A stretch of DNA of 40,126 bases, from assembly GCA_003232915.1 (NCBI GenBank), contig QIKE01000005.1, positions 1 to 40,126 of the forward strand. The letters are read 5' to 3'. The position numbers and the translations under genes are program-made. The notes beneath the pieces were generated by a model. That model saw nothing but the letters and a program-made list of their open reading frames with translations, was not told where the DNA came from and made no database searches. Shown piece after piece: positions 1 through 8,059 of this stretch (its first letter is position 1; each line of letters opens with the position of its first letter). This DNA is from Bacteroidota bacterium. GTDB lineage: Bacteria; Bacteroidota; Bacteroidia; Bacteroidales; F082.

Positions 1-151
1 TAAAATACAATAATAAATAAGTAATTCTAAAACTTAAAGCAATTGACAAAAAGTATGTTACACTTTAGGAAGAAATAAAATTGCAGCTTAAAGAATCTTT
101 ACGTCTTAATTTTTCGTATAAAATTTTATTTTAGACGAAACCGATTTTTTA

Positions 152-159
152 TATATTTG
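152..159 (+). promoter_or_regulatory. Candidate -7 promoter element for the nucleotide-sugar operon
   Basis: TATATTTG matches the Bacteroidetes -7 consensus TAnnTTTG and lies 26 bases before the ugd start. No good -33 TTTG/TTG is seen at the usual 17-23 base spacing, so the call rests on the -7 element and its position. Bases 1-151 hold no gene; the only structure seen is a weak inverted repeat (CGTCTTAA at 102-109 against TTTAGACG at 130-137). Confidence 0.5.
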
Positions 160-185
160 ACAAACATTTTAAAAATAATTCTCTT

Positions 186-1511
186 ATGAATATTACGATG
201 GTAGGAACAGGCTATGTTGGCTTGGTTACAGGTGCCTGTTTTTCAGAAGTAGGTATAAATGTTACCTGCGTTGACATTGACGAAAAGAAAATAGAAAACC
301 TGAGAAAAGGTATTCTTCCTATTTACGAACCTGGTCTTGAAGACCTTGTTTCGCGCAATTACGAAAAAGGAAGACTGAATTTCAGCACCAACCTTTCCGA
401 ATCACTCGACGATGCCGATGTGGTTTTTGGTGCCGTAGGCACACCTCCCGACGAAGACGGCAGTGCCGACTTGAAATACGTTATAGAAGTGGCACGAGAA
501 GTAGGATGCAATATGAAAAAATACCTGCTTATGGTTACCAAAAGCACTGTGCCGGTGGGTACCGCAGAAAAAGTTAGGGAAGCCATTCAAAAAGAATTAA
601 ATAATAGAGGCGAAAAAATTGATTTCGATGTGGCCTCTAATCCTGAGTTCCTCAAAGAAGGTGCTGCCGTTGACGATTTTCTTAAACCCGATCGTATTGT
701 CGTTGGCACCGACTCGGAAAAAGCACGTAAAATAATGGAAAAACTCTATAAGCCCTTTACGATGAACGGACACCCTGTTATTTTTATGGACATTGTTTCG
801 GCTGAAATGACCAAATATGCAGCCAACTCAATGCTTGCTACCAAAATCAGTTTTATGAACGACATTGCTAATCTCTGCGAAATTGTTGGTGCCGATGTTA
901 ATTCCGTTCGTAAAGGTATCGGTAGCGACCGCCGTATCGGCGCTTATTTTATTTATCCCGGTACCGGTTACGGGGGTTCTTGCTTTCCAAAAGACGTAAA
1001 AGCACTTATCAAATCCGCTGAAAAACACGGCTACAATATGGAAGTTCTTAAAGCCGTTGAAAATGTTAACGAACGTCAAAAGTTAATTCTTTTTGCAAAA
1101 GCTACAACTTATTTTAATGGCAATCTATCTGGCAAAACCTTTGCTATGTGGGGATTGTCATTTAAGCCACATACCGACGATATGCGTGAGGCTCCTTCGC
1201 TGGTTATTATCCGCAAATTATTGAACGCCGGCGCCAAAGTAAAAGCTTACGACCCCGTCTCCTTTGAAGAAGCAAAACGAATACTCGGCGATAGCGTCGA
1301 ACTTGTTACCGATCAATACGAAGCCTTAATTGATACCGATGGCCTCTTTCTCGTAACTGAGTGGCCCGAATTTAAATTTCCGAATTTTAATGTGATGAAA
1401 AAATTATTGAAAACTTACGTTATTTTCGACGGTAGAAACATCTACGATCCAGAAGAACTAACAAACTGTGGTTTTGATTATTTCGGTATCGGAAGAATAA
1501 AAATAAAATAA
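186..1511 (+). CDS. ugd: UDP-glucose 6-dehydrogenase
   Basis: Oxidises UDP-glucose to UDP-glucuronate with two NAD+ in the cytoplasm, supplying UDP-sugars for surface polysaccharide. The 441-residue protein has the N-terminal Rossmann motif GTGYVGL at residues 7-13, the NPEFLKEG substrate-binding segment near residue 155, and the catalytic cysteine C266 in GGSCFPKD. The C-terminal UDP-binding domain follows, with the segment FKPHTDDMREAPS. Length is normal for the family. It is first in a same-strand series with a UDP-glucuronate decarboxylase, which uses its product, 64 bases downstream behind a weak terminator-like hairpin. A UDP-N-acetylmannosamine dehydrogenase relative is the main alternative, but the uxs neighbour favours UDP-glucose. 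Confidence 0.93.
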   Translation: MNITMVGTGYVGLVTGACFSEVGINVTCVDIDEKKIENLRKGILPIYEPGLEDLVSRNYEKGRLNFSTNLSESLDDADVVFGAVGTPPDEDGSADLKYVIEVAREVGCNMKKYLLMVTKSTVPVGTAEKVREAIQKELNNRGEKIDFDVASNPEFLKEGAAVDDFLKPDRIVVGTDSEKARKIMEKLYKPFTMNGHPVIFMDIVSAEMTKYAANSMLATKISFMNDIANLCEIVGADVNSVRKGIGSDRRIGAYFIYPGTGYGGSCFPKDVKALIKSAEKHGYNMEVLKAVENVNERQKLILFAKATTYFNGNLSGKTFAMWGLSFKPHTDDMREAPSLVIIRKLLNAGAKVKAYDPVSFEEAKRILGDSVELVTDQYEALIDTDGLFLVTEWPEFKFPNFNVMKKLLKTYVIFDGRNIYDPEELTNCGFDYFGIGRIKIK

Positions 1512-1532
1512 AATTTTATGAACTTAAAATGT

Positions 1533-1560
1533 CCCTAAGCAAGTTTTTTAGGGGTATTTT
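1533..1560 (+). terminator. Weak intrinsic terminator or attenuator between ugd and uxs
   Basis: CCCTAA (1533-1538) pairs with TTAGGG (1548-1553), followed by GTATTTTTT. The six-pair stem is short, so this may only reduce readthrough into the next gene, which starts 15 bases later. I see no separate TAnnTTTG promoter for uxs. Confidence 0.5.
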
Positions 1561-1575
1561 TTACCTGAAAAAAAT

Positions 1576-2526
1576 ATGAAACGAATTCTTGTTACCGGTG
1601 GAGCCGGCTTTGTAGGTTCTCATCTTTGTCAACGCCTCCTCAACGATGGCAACGAAGTAATTTCTTTGGATAATTATTTTACTGGACAAAAGCGAAATAT
1701 CGTCCACTTGATGAACAACCCATATTTTGAAGTTGTTCGTCACGATGTTACCAAACCCTTTTTTATTGAAGTGGATGAAATTTATAATCTTGCCTGTCCT
1801 GCCTCACCTATTCATTACCAATACAATCCTATAAAAACGGTAAAAACTTCGGTGATGGGAGCTATTAATATGCTGGGACTTGCCAAAAGAATAAAGGCTA
1901 AAATTTTGCAAGCTTCTACTAGCGAAGTATATGGCGACCCAGAAGTGCATCCGCAAGTTGAAAGCTATTGGGGACACGTAAACCCCATCGGAATCCGTTC
2001 GTGTTACGACGAAGGCAAACGTGTGGCCGAAACCTTGTTTATGAATTATTATCACCAAAATAATGTTAAAATAAAGATTATAAGAATATTCAATACTTAT
2101 GGCCCGCACATGCATCCCCATGACGGCAGAGTGGTTTCAAATTTCATTATCCAAGCCCTAAAAGATGAAAACATTACTGTTTACGGCGACGGACAACAAA
2201 CCCGAAGTTTTCAGTTTGTTGACGACCTGATAGTTGCAATGCTTGGTATGATGGCCACAGGTGATGAATTTATAGGTCCCGTAAATACCGGTAATCCCGA
2301 TGAATTTACTATACTCGAACTGGCAAGGAAAGTAATTGATCTCACCGGAAGCAAATCGAAAATTATCTACAAACCTTTGCCTCAAGACGACCCTACGCAA
2401 CGCAAACCCGACATTACCCTTGCTAAAGAAAAACTAAACTGGAAACCGAAAATAAAACTCGAAGTCGGCTTAAAAAAAACTATTATTTATTTCGAAAAAT
2501 TGTTGAAAGAAGACAATACCATTTGA
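1576..2526 (+). CDS. uxs: UDP-glucuronate decarboxylase (UDP-xylose synthase)
   Basis: An extended short-chain dehydrogenase/reductase of 316 residues that converts UDP-glucuronate to UDP-xylose, keeping NAD+ bound as a recycling cofactor. The NAD motif [10 protein letters not shown] is at residues 8-17, and the catalytic YxxxK is Y144-K148 in the segment SCYDEGKR, which is typical of UXS rather than of dTDP-glucose dehydratases. The NTYGPHMHP and GDGQQTRSF segments are also characteristic. It directly follows ugd, whose product is its substrate, and its TGA stop is one base from the start of the next gene, implying cotranslation. Function is assigned from motifs plus context; alternative NDP-sugar epimerase activity is less likely. 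Confidence 0.9.
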   Translation: MKRILVTGGAGFVGSHLCQRLLNDGNEVISLDNYFTGQKRNIVHLMNNPYFEVVRHDVTKPFFIEVDEIYNLACPASPIHYQYNPIKTVKTSVMGAINMLGLAKRIKAKILQASTSEVYGDPEVHPQVESYWGHVNPIGIRSCYDEGKRVAETLFMNYYHQNNVKIKIIRIFNTYGPHMHPHDGRVVSNFIIQALKDENITVYGDGQQTRSFQFVDDLIVAMLGMMATGDEFIGPVNTGNPDEFTILELARKVIDLTGSKSKIIYKPLPQDDPTQRKPDITLAKEKLNWKPKIKLEVGLKKTIIYFEKLLKEDNTI

Positions 2527-2527
2527 T

Positions 2528-3391
2528 ATGCCAAATATTTTAATTACGGGAAGCAACGGACAATTAGGCTCGGAAATAAAAGACCTTGCCAAAAGCTATA
2601 AGGAATTTTCGTTTACTTTTACCGATGTCGAAGAACTTGATTTAACTGATAAAAAGGCTATTGCCAGTTTTTTCGAAAATGGAAATTTCGACTATTGCAT
2701 TAATTGTGCCGCTTATACTGCCGTTGACCAAGCCGAAGACCAAGAAACACTTGCCGAATTTATCAACAGCACAGCGGTGAGCTACCTCGCCGAAGCTTGC
2801 AGTCAACACAATACCTTGCTCGTTCATATTTCCACCGATTATGTGTTCGACGGCAACCATTATAAACCTTACGTTGAAACTGACCTGCCTGCACCCGATT
2901 CGGCCTATGGACGTACCAAATTCAAAGGCGAACAACAAGTTTTAAAAAAATTAGTTAATGTGATTATTATCAGAACATCGTGGCTTTATTCAGTCTATGG
3001 AAACAACTTTGTGAAAACTATGCTCCGGCTCGGAAAAGAGCGTGAGAAACTTGGAGTAGTTGTTGATCAAATAGGCACACCTACTTATGCCGGCGACCTT
3101 GCAAAAGCCATTTTGGATATTTTACAGGAAAATAAAAGCAATACTATTAATGAAATTTACCATTATAGTAACGAAGGCGTTATTAGCTGGTACGATTTTG
3201 CTAAAGCCATTATGCATCAAGGACAGAGAAATTGTAGTGTTTATGCCATTGAGTCGAAAGACTTTCAGTCCAAAGCCAACCGCCCCTTTTACAGTGTGTT
3301 GAACAAAACAAAAATAAAAACCGATTTCGGTATTGAAATACCCTTTTGGTTTGATAGTTTGAAAAAAGTAGTGGCTGAATTAGAGAAATAA
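2528..3391 (+). CDS. rfbD: RmlD-like dTDP-4-dehydrorhamnose reductase family protein
   Basis: An NAD(P)H-dependent SDR of 287 residues in the RmlD substrate-binding family, expected to reduce a 4-keto-6-deoxysugar nucleotide in the cytoplasm. It has the N-terminal GSNGQLGSE motif (residues 8-16), the STDYVFDG segment, the YxxxK pair Y127-K131 in DSAYGRTK, and RTSWLY, all diagnostic for RmlD. It starts one base after the uxs stop codon. The other dTDP-rhamnose genes (rmlA, rmlB, rmlC) are not in this window, so either they lie elsewhere or this protein acts on another nucleotide sugar. The family call is firm; the exact substrate is inferred. Confidence 0.85.
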   Translation: MPNILITGSNGQLGSEIKDLAKSYKEFSFTFTDVEELDLTDKKAIASFFENGNFDYCINCAAYTAVDQAEDQETLAEFINSTAVSYLAEACSQHNTLLVHISTDYVFDGNHYKPYVETDLPAPDSAYGRTKFKGEQQVLKKLVNVIIIRTSWLYSVYGNNFVKTMLRLGKEREKLGVVVDQIGTPTYAGDLAKAILDILQENKSNTINEIYHYSNEGVISWYDFAKAIMHQGQRNCSVYAIESKDFQSKANRPFYSVLNKTKIKTDFGIEIPFWFDSLKKVVAELEK

Positions 3392-3452
3392 TTTAATATT
3401 ATTTAGTGGGTAATTAAAGAGTAATCTAAAACTTGATTAAAATAAAAATATA

Positions 3453-5189
3453 ATGAATACACCTTTCGACTCTGAAATAATAAAAAAAGCCAACAGTTGG
3501 CTTGGAGGCAATTACGATGAAGAAACTAAAAAAGCCATACGCAAGATGATGAAAGACAATCAGCAGGAGTTTACCGATGCGTTTTATAAAGATTTGGAAT
3601 TCGGTACCGGTGGCTTGCGCGGTATTATGGGAGCGGGATCGAACCGAATGAACAAATACACAGTTGGTACTGCTACACAGGGATTTACAAATTATCTGAA
3701 AAAAAATTTCTCCGAGTTAGAACAAATTAAAGTAGCGATTGCCTACGATTCGAGAAACAATAGTCGCTATTTTTCCCAAATTACCGCTGATGTATTTTCG
3801 GCCAATAATATCAAAGTATTTTTGTTTGACGGCCTGCGTCCCACGCCCGAACTATCATTTGCCATTAGGCATTTGGGTTGTCAGGGTGGTATTATGATAA
3901 CGGCATCTCACAATCCTAAAGAATACAACGGTTACAAAGCATATTGGGACGACGGCGGACAGCTAATTAGTCCACATGACAAAGAAGTAATTGCCGAAGT
4001 AAACAAGATCGAAAGTATTGATGATGTTCGTTTTGATGGAAACAACGCACTAATTGAAACCATAAGCAATGAAATAGACAGGGTTTATCTTGCAAAGGTA
4101 AAAGCTTTGTCGCTTTCACCTGAAGTTGTTCAACGACAAAAAGGCTTTAACATTGTTTATACTCCACTTCATGGTACGGGTATCACACTTGTTCCAAAAT
4201 CATTAAGTAATTTCGGTTTCGAGAATGTGCATATTGTTAAAGAACAAGCCATAGCTGATGGTAATTTCCCCACTGTAAAATCGCCAAACCCCGAAGAACC
4301 TGCTGCACTCGAAATGGCCATCACCCAAGCCAAAGCCATCGGTGCCGACCTTGTGATGGCTACCGACCCCGATGGCGACCGTGTAGGTATCGCTGTACCT
4401 ATGGCCGATGATTTTGTTCTACTCAACGGAAACCAAACAGCTAGTTTAATGATTAATTATCTTTTGACAAAATGGAAAGAAAACAACAAACTTACCGGCA
4501 ACGAATTCATTGTTAAAACAATAGTAACTTCCGAACTACTTGCCAACTTGGCCGAAAAATACAAAGTGGAGCATTACGATGTACTCACAGGTTTTAAATA
4601 CATTGCCGACATTATCAAACGTTTCGAAGGCCGTAAAACTTTTATCTGCGGCGGTGAAGAGAGTTACGGATATTTGGTCGGAGATTTTGTTCGCGACAAA
4701 GATGCTGTGATTTCCTGCTCAATGATTGCCGAAACGGCTGCTTGGGCTGCCGACAAAGGAGTTTCTTTGTACGAAATGCTCAAAGATATGTATCTCGAAT
4801 TCGGTTTTTACAAAGAAAAACTAATTTCGGTGATACGAAAAGGTAAAACAGGTGCCGAAGAAATCGTTAAAATTATGGGGAATTTCAGAATCAATCCTCC
4901 CAAAAAACTCGACGGTTCTAAAGTTGTGGTTATAAAAGATTATCAAAGTAGCACAAGTAAAAATCTTATCACCAAAGAAGTATCACACATTGACTTGCCA
5001 ACATCTAATGTGCTTCAATTTTTCACCGAAGACGGCAGCAAAGTGAGTGTACGTCCTTCGGGAACGGAACCAAAAATCAAGTTTTATTTCGGTATTAAAG
5101 GGAATTTGAAACGCCGAGAAGATTTTGATATCGTAAATGAAGAACTTTCCAACAAAATTGATAGGATTATTAAAGAATTCGATTTGTAA
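3453..5189 (+). CDS. Phosphoglucomutase / phosphomannomutase
   Basis: An alpha-D-phosphohexomutase of 578 residues that interconverts hexose 1- and 6-phosphates and could supply glucose 1-phosphate for the UDP-sugar genes upstream. All four family motifs are present in order: the phosphoserine loop TASHNP with S152, the metal-binding DPDGDRVG loop, the sugar-binding GGEESYGY loop, and the C-terminal phosphate-binding RPSGTEPKIKFY. The length and the FGTGGLRGIMG N-terminal segment fit the long Bacteroidetes/Firmicutes PGM/PMM subgroup. It is 61 bases after the reductase and convergent with the FKBP genes, with a hairpin between. Glucose versus mannose preference cannot be read from the sequence. 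Confidence 0.92.
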   Translation: MNTPFDSEIIKKANSWLGGNYDEETKKAIRKMMKDNQQEFTDAFYKDLEFGTGGLRGIMGAGSNRMNKYTVGTATQGFTNYLKKNFSELEQIKVAIAYDSRNNSRYFSQITADVFSANNIKVFLFDGLRPTPELSFAIRHLGCQGGIMITASHNPKEYNGYKAYWDDGGQLISPHDKEVIAEVNKIESIDDVRFDGNNALIETISNEIDRVYLAKVKALSLSPEVVQRQKGFNIVYTPLHGTGITLVPKSLSNFGFENVHIVKEQAIADGNFPTVKSPNPEEPAALEMAITQAKAIGADLVMATDPDGDRVGIAVPMADDFVLLNGNQTASLMINYLLTKWKENNKLTGNEFIVKTIVTSELLANLAEKYKVEHYDVLTGFKYIADIIKRFEGRKTFICGGEESYGYLVGDFVRDKDAVISCSMIAETAAWAADKGVSLYEMLKDMYLEFGFYKEKLISVIRKGKTGAEEIVKIMGNFRINPPKKLDGSKVVVIKDYQSSTSKNLITKEVSHIDLPTSNVLQFFTEDGSKVSVRPSGTEPKIKFYFGIKGNLKRREDFDIVNEELSNKIDRIIKEFDL

Positions 5190-5201
5190 ATACTTAAGTT
5201 C

Positions 5202-5228
5202 TGCCATTGGTTTCAATAGAAACCGGCA
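5202..5228. terminator. Bidirectional hairpin between convergent genes
   Basis: GGTTTC (5209-5214) pairs with GAAACC (5219-5224) around AATA, extended by TGCC (5202-5205) with GGCA (5225-5228) across a three-base bulge. The T-rich tract GGTTTATTTATT follows on the + side. It sits in the 43-base gap between the mutase and the convergent triple-FKBP gene. Confidence 0.55.
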
Positions 5229-5232
5229 AGGT

Positions 5233-6537
5233 TTATTTATTCAACAGTTTCACTTCAAAAATAAGTGTGGTATAAGGTTTTATTTGGTTGCCACTACCAC
5301 TGTCGCCATAAGCCAAACTCGAAGGCACTATCAACACGGCTTTTTCGCCTTTATGCATAAGTTTAATACCAATTTCCCAACCTTTTATAACGGAATGCGT
5401 TCCGAGCTGAAAGCTAAAAGGTTTTTTATCGTTAAAGTTATCTTGTAAAACTTTTCCGTTGATATCGGATAATTTATAGCGAACCTGTACATGAGACGTA
5501 TCGGAAGGCAATGGGCCGTTACCGGCTTTTTCAATAATATGATAAATTCCGGTAGGTCCGGCTTTTACCTTATAATTATGACTTCGCAAATAATTATTAA
5601 TTTTAGCTTTTTCGATAGCTTGTTGTCGTTGTTTTTCCTGCTCTTTTTTAAGCTGTTTTTCTTGTCGATCTTTTTTAAGTTCGGCAAGCGTTTTAAACTT
5701 ATTCAAACTTATCTCATATACAATTGTAGTATAAGGTTTTACTGCAGGCAGACGACCAATGCTTCCGATACCTATTTTTGACGGGACAATTAGGCGGACT
5801 TTTTCGCCAAGATGCATTTTCGCCAACCCAAGCATTAAACCTTTGGTATCGAAATCTTTTCCGAATTCGATATCTATCGGTTCGTTGGTTCTATCCCAGA
5901 GTATGGTCCCGCCAATGGTTTGCACTTTCATAGTAACAGTACAAACATCACCTTTTTTGGGTCGACGACCTTTGCCTTTTTTCAATGGAATAAAATATAA
6001 GCCTGAAGTATCGGGTTGTATTGTAATCTTATTTTTTTTTAGATAGTTTTTCAAGGCAACTTGCTCTTTATTTTTTAATGTTTGCAAATAAGCTTGTTGG
6101 GTTTGAACCTTTTTGAGTTTTACGTCGAAATACATAGGTGTACCCGAATGAACATAAGAAGGTAGTTTTTTCATCATAGCTGTTTTCATAAAAAACGAAT
6201 CGGCCACCACTTTAAAAGTCATTGAATCGCCAGGCGACATTAGTTTCAAACCGTCGTAAATATCACCTTGAAACAAAGGTTTTATCATAGGGAACATCAA
6301 TGGCTCATTGAGTTTATCGCTGTTAAACAAAACCGTATCGGGAAGATAATAACGCATCTTTATAGTAACGAGATCATTCAATTTGGGATGTACTGTATCT
6401 CCCGAACGGTAATATACATGATATAGCACCTTGTTATCGCCTTTAGTAAACGATAGCACTTCTTTTTTCGGACGTTTACACGATACCAATGCAATGAGTA
6501 TCAGCAGACCGATAACAAAAAACTTTTGTGTTTTCAT
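5233..6537 (-). CDS. Triple-module FKBP-type peptidyl-prolyl isomerase lipoprotein
   Basis: A 434-residue envelope lipoprotein with signal peptide and lipobox ending at C20 (LVSC). Three FKBP-like modules are visible: about residues 25-150, 160-280 and 330-434. They are separated by charged Lys/Glu/Gln-rich linkers, the second being about 40 residues of likely helix. Only the third module looks near-canonical (VIKGWEIGI, LAYGDSGSG, IKPYTTLIFEV). The first two lack the VxxGW and AYG signatures and may be structural or substrate-binding rather than catalytic. It is the last of three successive FKBP lipoprotein genes, separated from the previous one by a hairpin terminator whose loop holds a -7 promoter element. 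The likely role is folding of exported proteins. Confidence 0.85.
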   Translation of the reverse strand: MKTQKFFVIGLLILIALVSCKRPKKEVLSFTKGDNKVLYHVYYRSGDTVHPKLNDLVTIKMRYYLPDTVLFNSDKLNEPLMFPMIKPLFQGDIYDGLKLMSPGDSMTFKVVADSFFMKTAMMKKLPSYVHSGTPMYFDVKLKKVQTQQAYLQTLKNKEQVALKNYLKKNKITIQPDTSGLYFIPLKKGKGRRPKKGDVCTVTMKVQTIGGTILWDRTNEPIDIEFGKDFDTKGLMLGLAKMHLGEKVRLIVPSKIGIGSIGRLPAVKPYTTIVYEISLNKFKTLAELKKDRQEKQLKKEQEKQRQQAIEKAKINNYLRSHNYKVKAGPTGIYHIIEKAGNGPLPSDTSHVQVRYKLSDINGKVLQDNFNDKKPFSFQLGTHSVIKGWEIGIKLMHKGEKAVLIVPSSLAYGDSGSGNQIKPYTTLIFEVKLLNK

Positions 6538-6548
6538 AAAACAGTATA

Positions 6549-6598
6549 TAAAAAATGCTCTTTACCCGGCAAAAATAATAGCCTTAACGGTAAAGAGC
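6549..6598 (-). terminator. Intrinsic terminator with a -7 promoter element in its loop
   Basis: Read on the minus strand, GCTCTTTACC (6598-6589) and GGTAAAGAGC (6566-6557) form a perfect 10-pair stem around a 22-base loop, followed by a T-rich tract at 6555-6549. It lies between the double-FKBP gene upstream and the triple-FKBP gene downstream. The loop contains TATTTTTG on the minus strand (6577-6570), a perfect TAnnTTTG element about 33 bases before the triple-FKBP start, so that gene may have its own promoter. Confidence 0.72.
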
Positions 6599-6624
6599 AC
6601 GTTTTTAAGATAATTTAAAACTAC

Positions 6625-7524
6625 TTATTTTTTCTTTGGGCTTCCTTTTGTAAAATCAAGGAGTTCCACATCGAAAACAAGAGTAGAATAAGGTGCGATA
6701 GGCCCCATTTGTCGTTGGCCGTATGCCATTTCTGAAGGAATGATAAGGGTAGCTCTGCCGCCTTTGCGCATCATGATAATACCTTCGTCCCAACCTTTGA
6801 TAACTTTACCTTCTCCAAGGACAAATTCAAAAGGTTTTTTACGGTCTCGTGAACTGTCGAATTTTTTGCCGTTAAGTAAAGTTCCAGTATATTGTACTTT
6901 TACTTTATCGCCTGATTTCGGATGAGGTCCATGGCCTTTTTTTGTACTAATAAAATAAATGCCGTCTTTTGTAGGTTTTACTTTAACCTTGTGGTCTTTT
7001 AGGTAAGCTTCACGTTTGGTAGCTTCTTCGTTTTTCAGCTTTTCTAATTTAGCATTTTGCTCATTCTTAATTTGTGCCGCAGTTTTCAGTTCCAGTAACT
7101 TGATGTTGAAAAAAACTACTTTAGCCGAATCAAGACCCTTGGGACGAGGCATATGAAACAATTTTCCAAATACCGAATCGGCATTACACAAAAAACGGGC
7201 ACTATCGCCGGGGTGCATCATAGCAAGTCCTTCGTAAATATCGCCTTTAAAGGCTGAAGAACGCATAGGGATTTTCATCGCCTTGGGGAGTTTTGCACTA
7301 TTAAACATTGTTGAATCGGGTTTTATGGTGCCGTATTTCATACTCACCACCATATAATCGCCCATCTTAACGCTTGTAGTATCCTTACTTTTTGTAAAAA
7401 ATTTGTAATACAATCCGTTATTGGTTTTAGTAAACCCAGGATATTCACTTGTTTTATGTTTACAAGCACTAAAAAACATGCCGGACAACAGGCCGGCCGC
7501 AATAAAAAACATTAATTTTTTCAT
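6625..7524 (-). CDS. Double-module FKBP-type peptidyl-prolyl isomerase lipoprotein
   Basis: A 299-residue lipoprotein with a lipobox cysteine at C21 (FFSAC). The N-terminal FKBP-like module (about residues 30-150) is divergent. A charged helical linker rich in Lys and Glu joins it to a canonical C-terminal FKBP module (about 185-292) with VQYTGTLLNGKKFDSS, VIKGWDEGI, MAYGQRQ and IAPYSTLVFDVELL, which retains the residues expected for prolyl isomerase activity. It starts 10 bases after the single-module gene and is surely cotranscribed with it. Location is expected to be the periplasmic face of an envelope membrane. The first module shares MKYG and KGDIYEGLAMMHPGDS features with the first module of the triple-FKBP protein, suggesting duplication. 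Confidence 0.9.
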   Translation of the reverse strand: MKKLMFFIAAGLLSGMFFSACKHKTSEYPGFTKTNNGLYYKFFTKSKDTTSVKMGDYMVVSMKYGTIKPDSTMFNSAKLPKAMKIPMRSSAFKGDIYEGLAMMHPGDSARFLCNADSVFGKLFHMPRPKGLDSAKVVFFNIKLLELKTAAQIKNEQNAKLEKLKNEEATKREAYLKDHKVKVKPTKDGIYFISTKKGHGPHPKSGDKVKVQYTGTLLNGKKFDSSRDRKKPFEFVLGEGKVIKGWDEGIIMMRKGGRATLIIPSEMAYGQRQMGPIAPYSTLVFDVELLDFTKGSPKKK

Positions 7525-7534
7525 AATAAAATAA

Positions 7535-8059
7535 TTATTTAAGAACCTTTAATTCAACATCATATACTATTGGCATGCGAGGTGGAATTTTTTTTTCGTC
7601 GCCAAGCAAACCGTAGGCAAGGTGCGAAGGTAATACGAATTTTGCCTTGTCGCCCACCTTTAATAATAAAATTCCTTCTTCGAGTCCGCTTTCTATTCCA
7701 CCATGGCCTATTTCAAAAACTTTCGGACCGTCTTGATCCGATGAATACACCTTATCGCCGGTTATCAAATATATGGTATAATCAATAACGGCAATTTTTC
7801 CTTTTGTAGCACGTGGCCCGTTTCCATGCTTGTAAATCATATAGCGCAATCCGGTACCTGTTGTTTTCATTTTCCAATGATGCCGGCTCACATAATTATC
7901 AATATCGTGCTGTTCTTGAACAACAAGGTATCTGTTAGCTTTAATAAGCGATTTTTCCGGAACCCGATTTTTTTTCACTGTCTGCTGTTCGAGTGTTTCG
8001 CTATCACAACCTGCCATCAACAAAAAAATAAAAACAACAATAGAAAAAACACTTTTCAT
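7535..8059 (-). CDS. Single-module FKBP lipoprotein, GldI-like
   Basis: A 174-residue lipoprotein with lipobox cysteine C18 (LLMAGC) and one FKBP module from about residue 65 to the C-terminus. The usual VxxGW motif is replaced by IESGLEEGI, and the LAYGLLGDEKKI segment resembles the gliding-motility isomerase GldI of Flavobacteriia. Placement directly behind an nrnA-like gene also resembles GldI loci in that group. The ATG overlaps the nrnA stop by one base (TAATG), indicating translational coupling. Activity may be weak because the Trp of the active site is absent. A gliding role is not claimed, since other gld genes are not in the window. Confidence 0.82.
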   Translation of the reverse strand: MKSVFSIVVFIFLLMAGCDSETLEQQTVKKNRVPEKSLIKANRYLVVQEQHDIDNYVSRHHWKMKTTGTGLRYMIYKHGNGPRATKGKIAVIDYTIYLITGDKVYSSDQDGPKVFEIGHGGIESGLEEGILLLKVGDKAKFVLPSHLAYGLLGDEKKIPPRMPIVYDVELKVLK

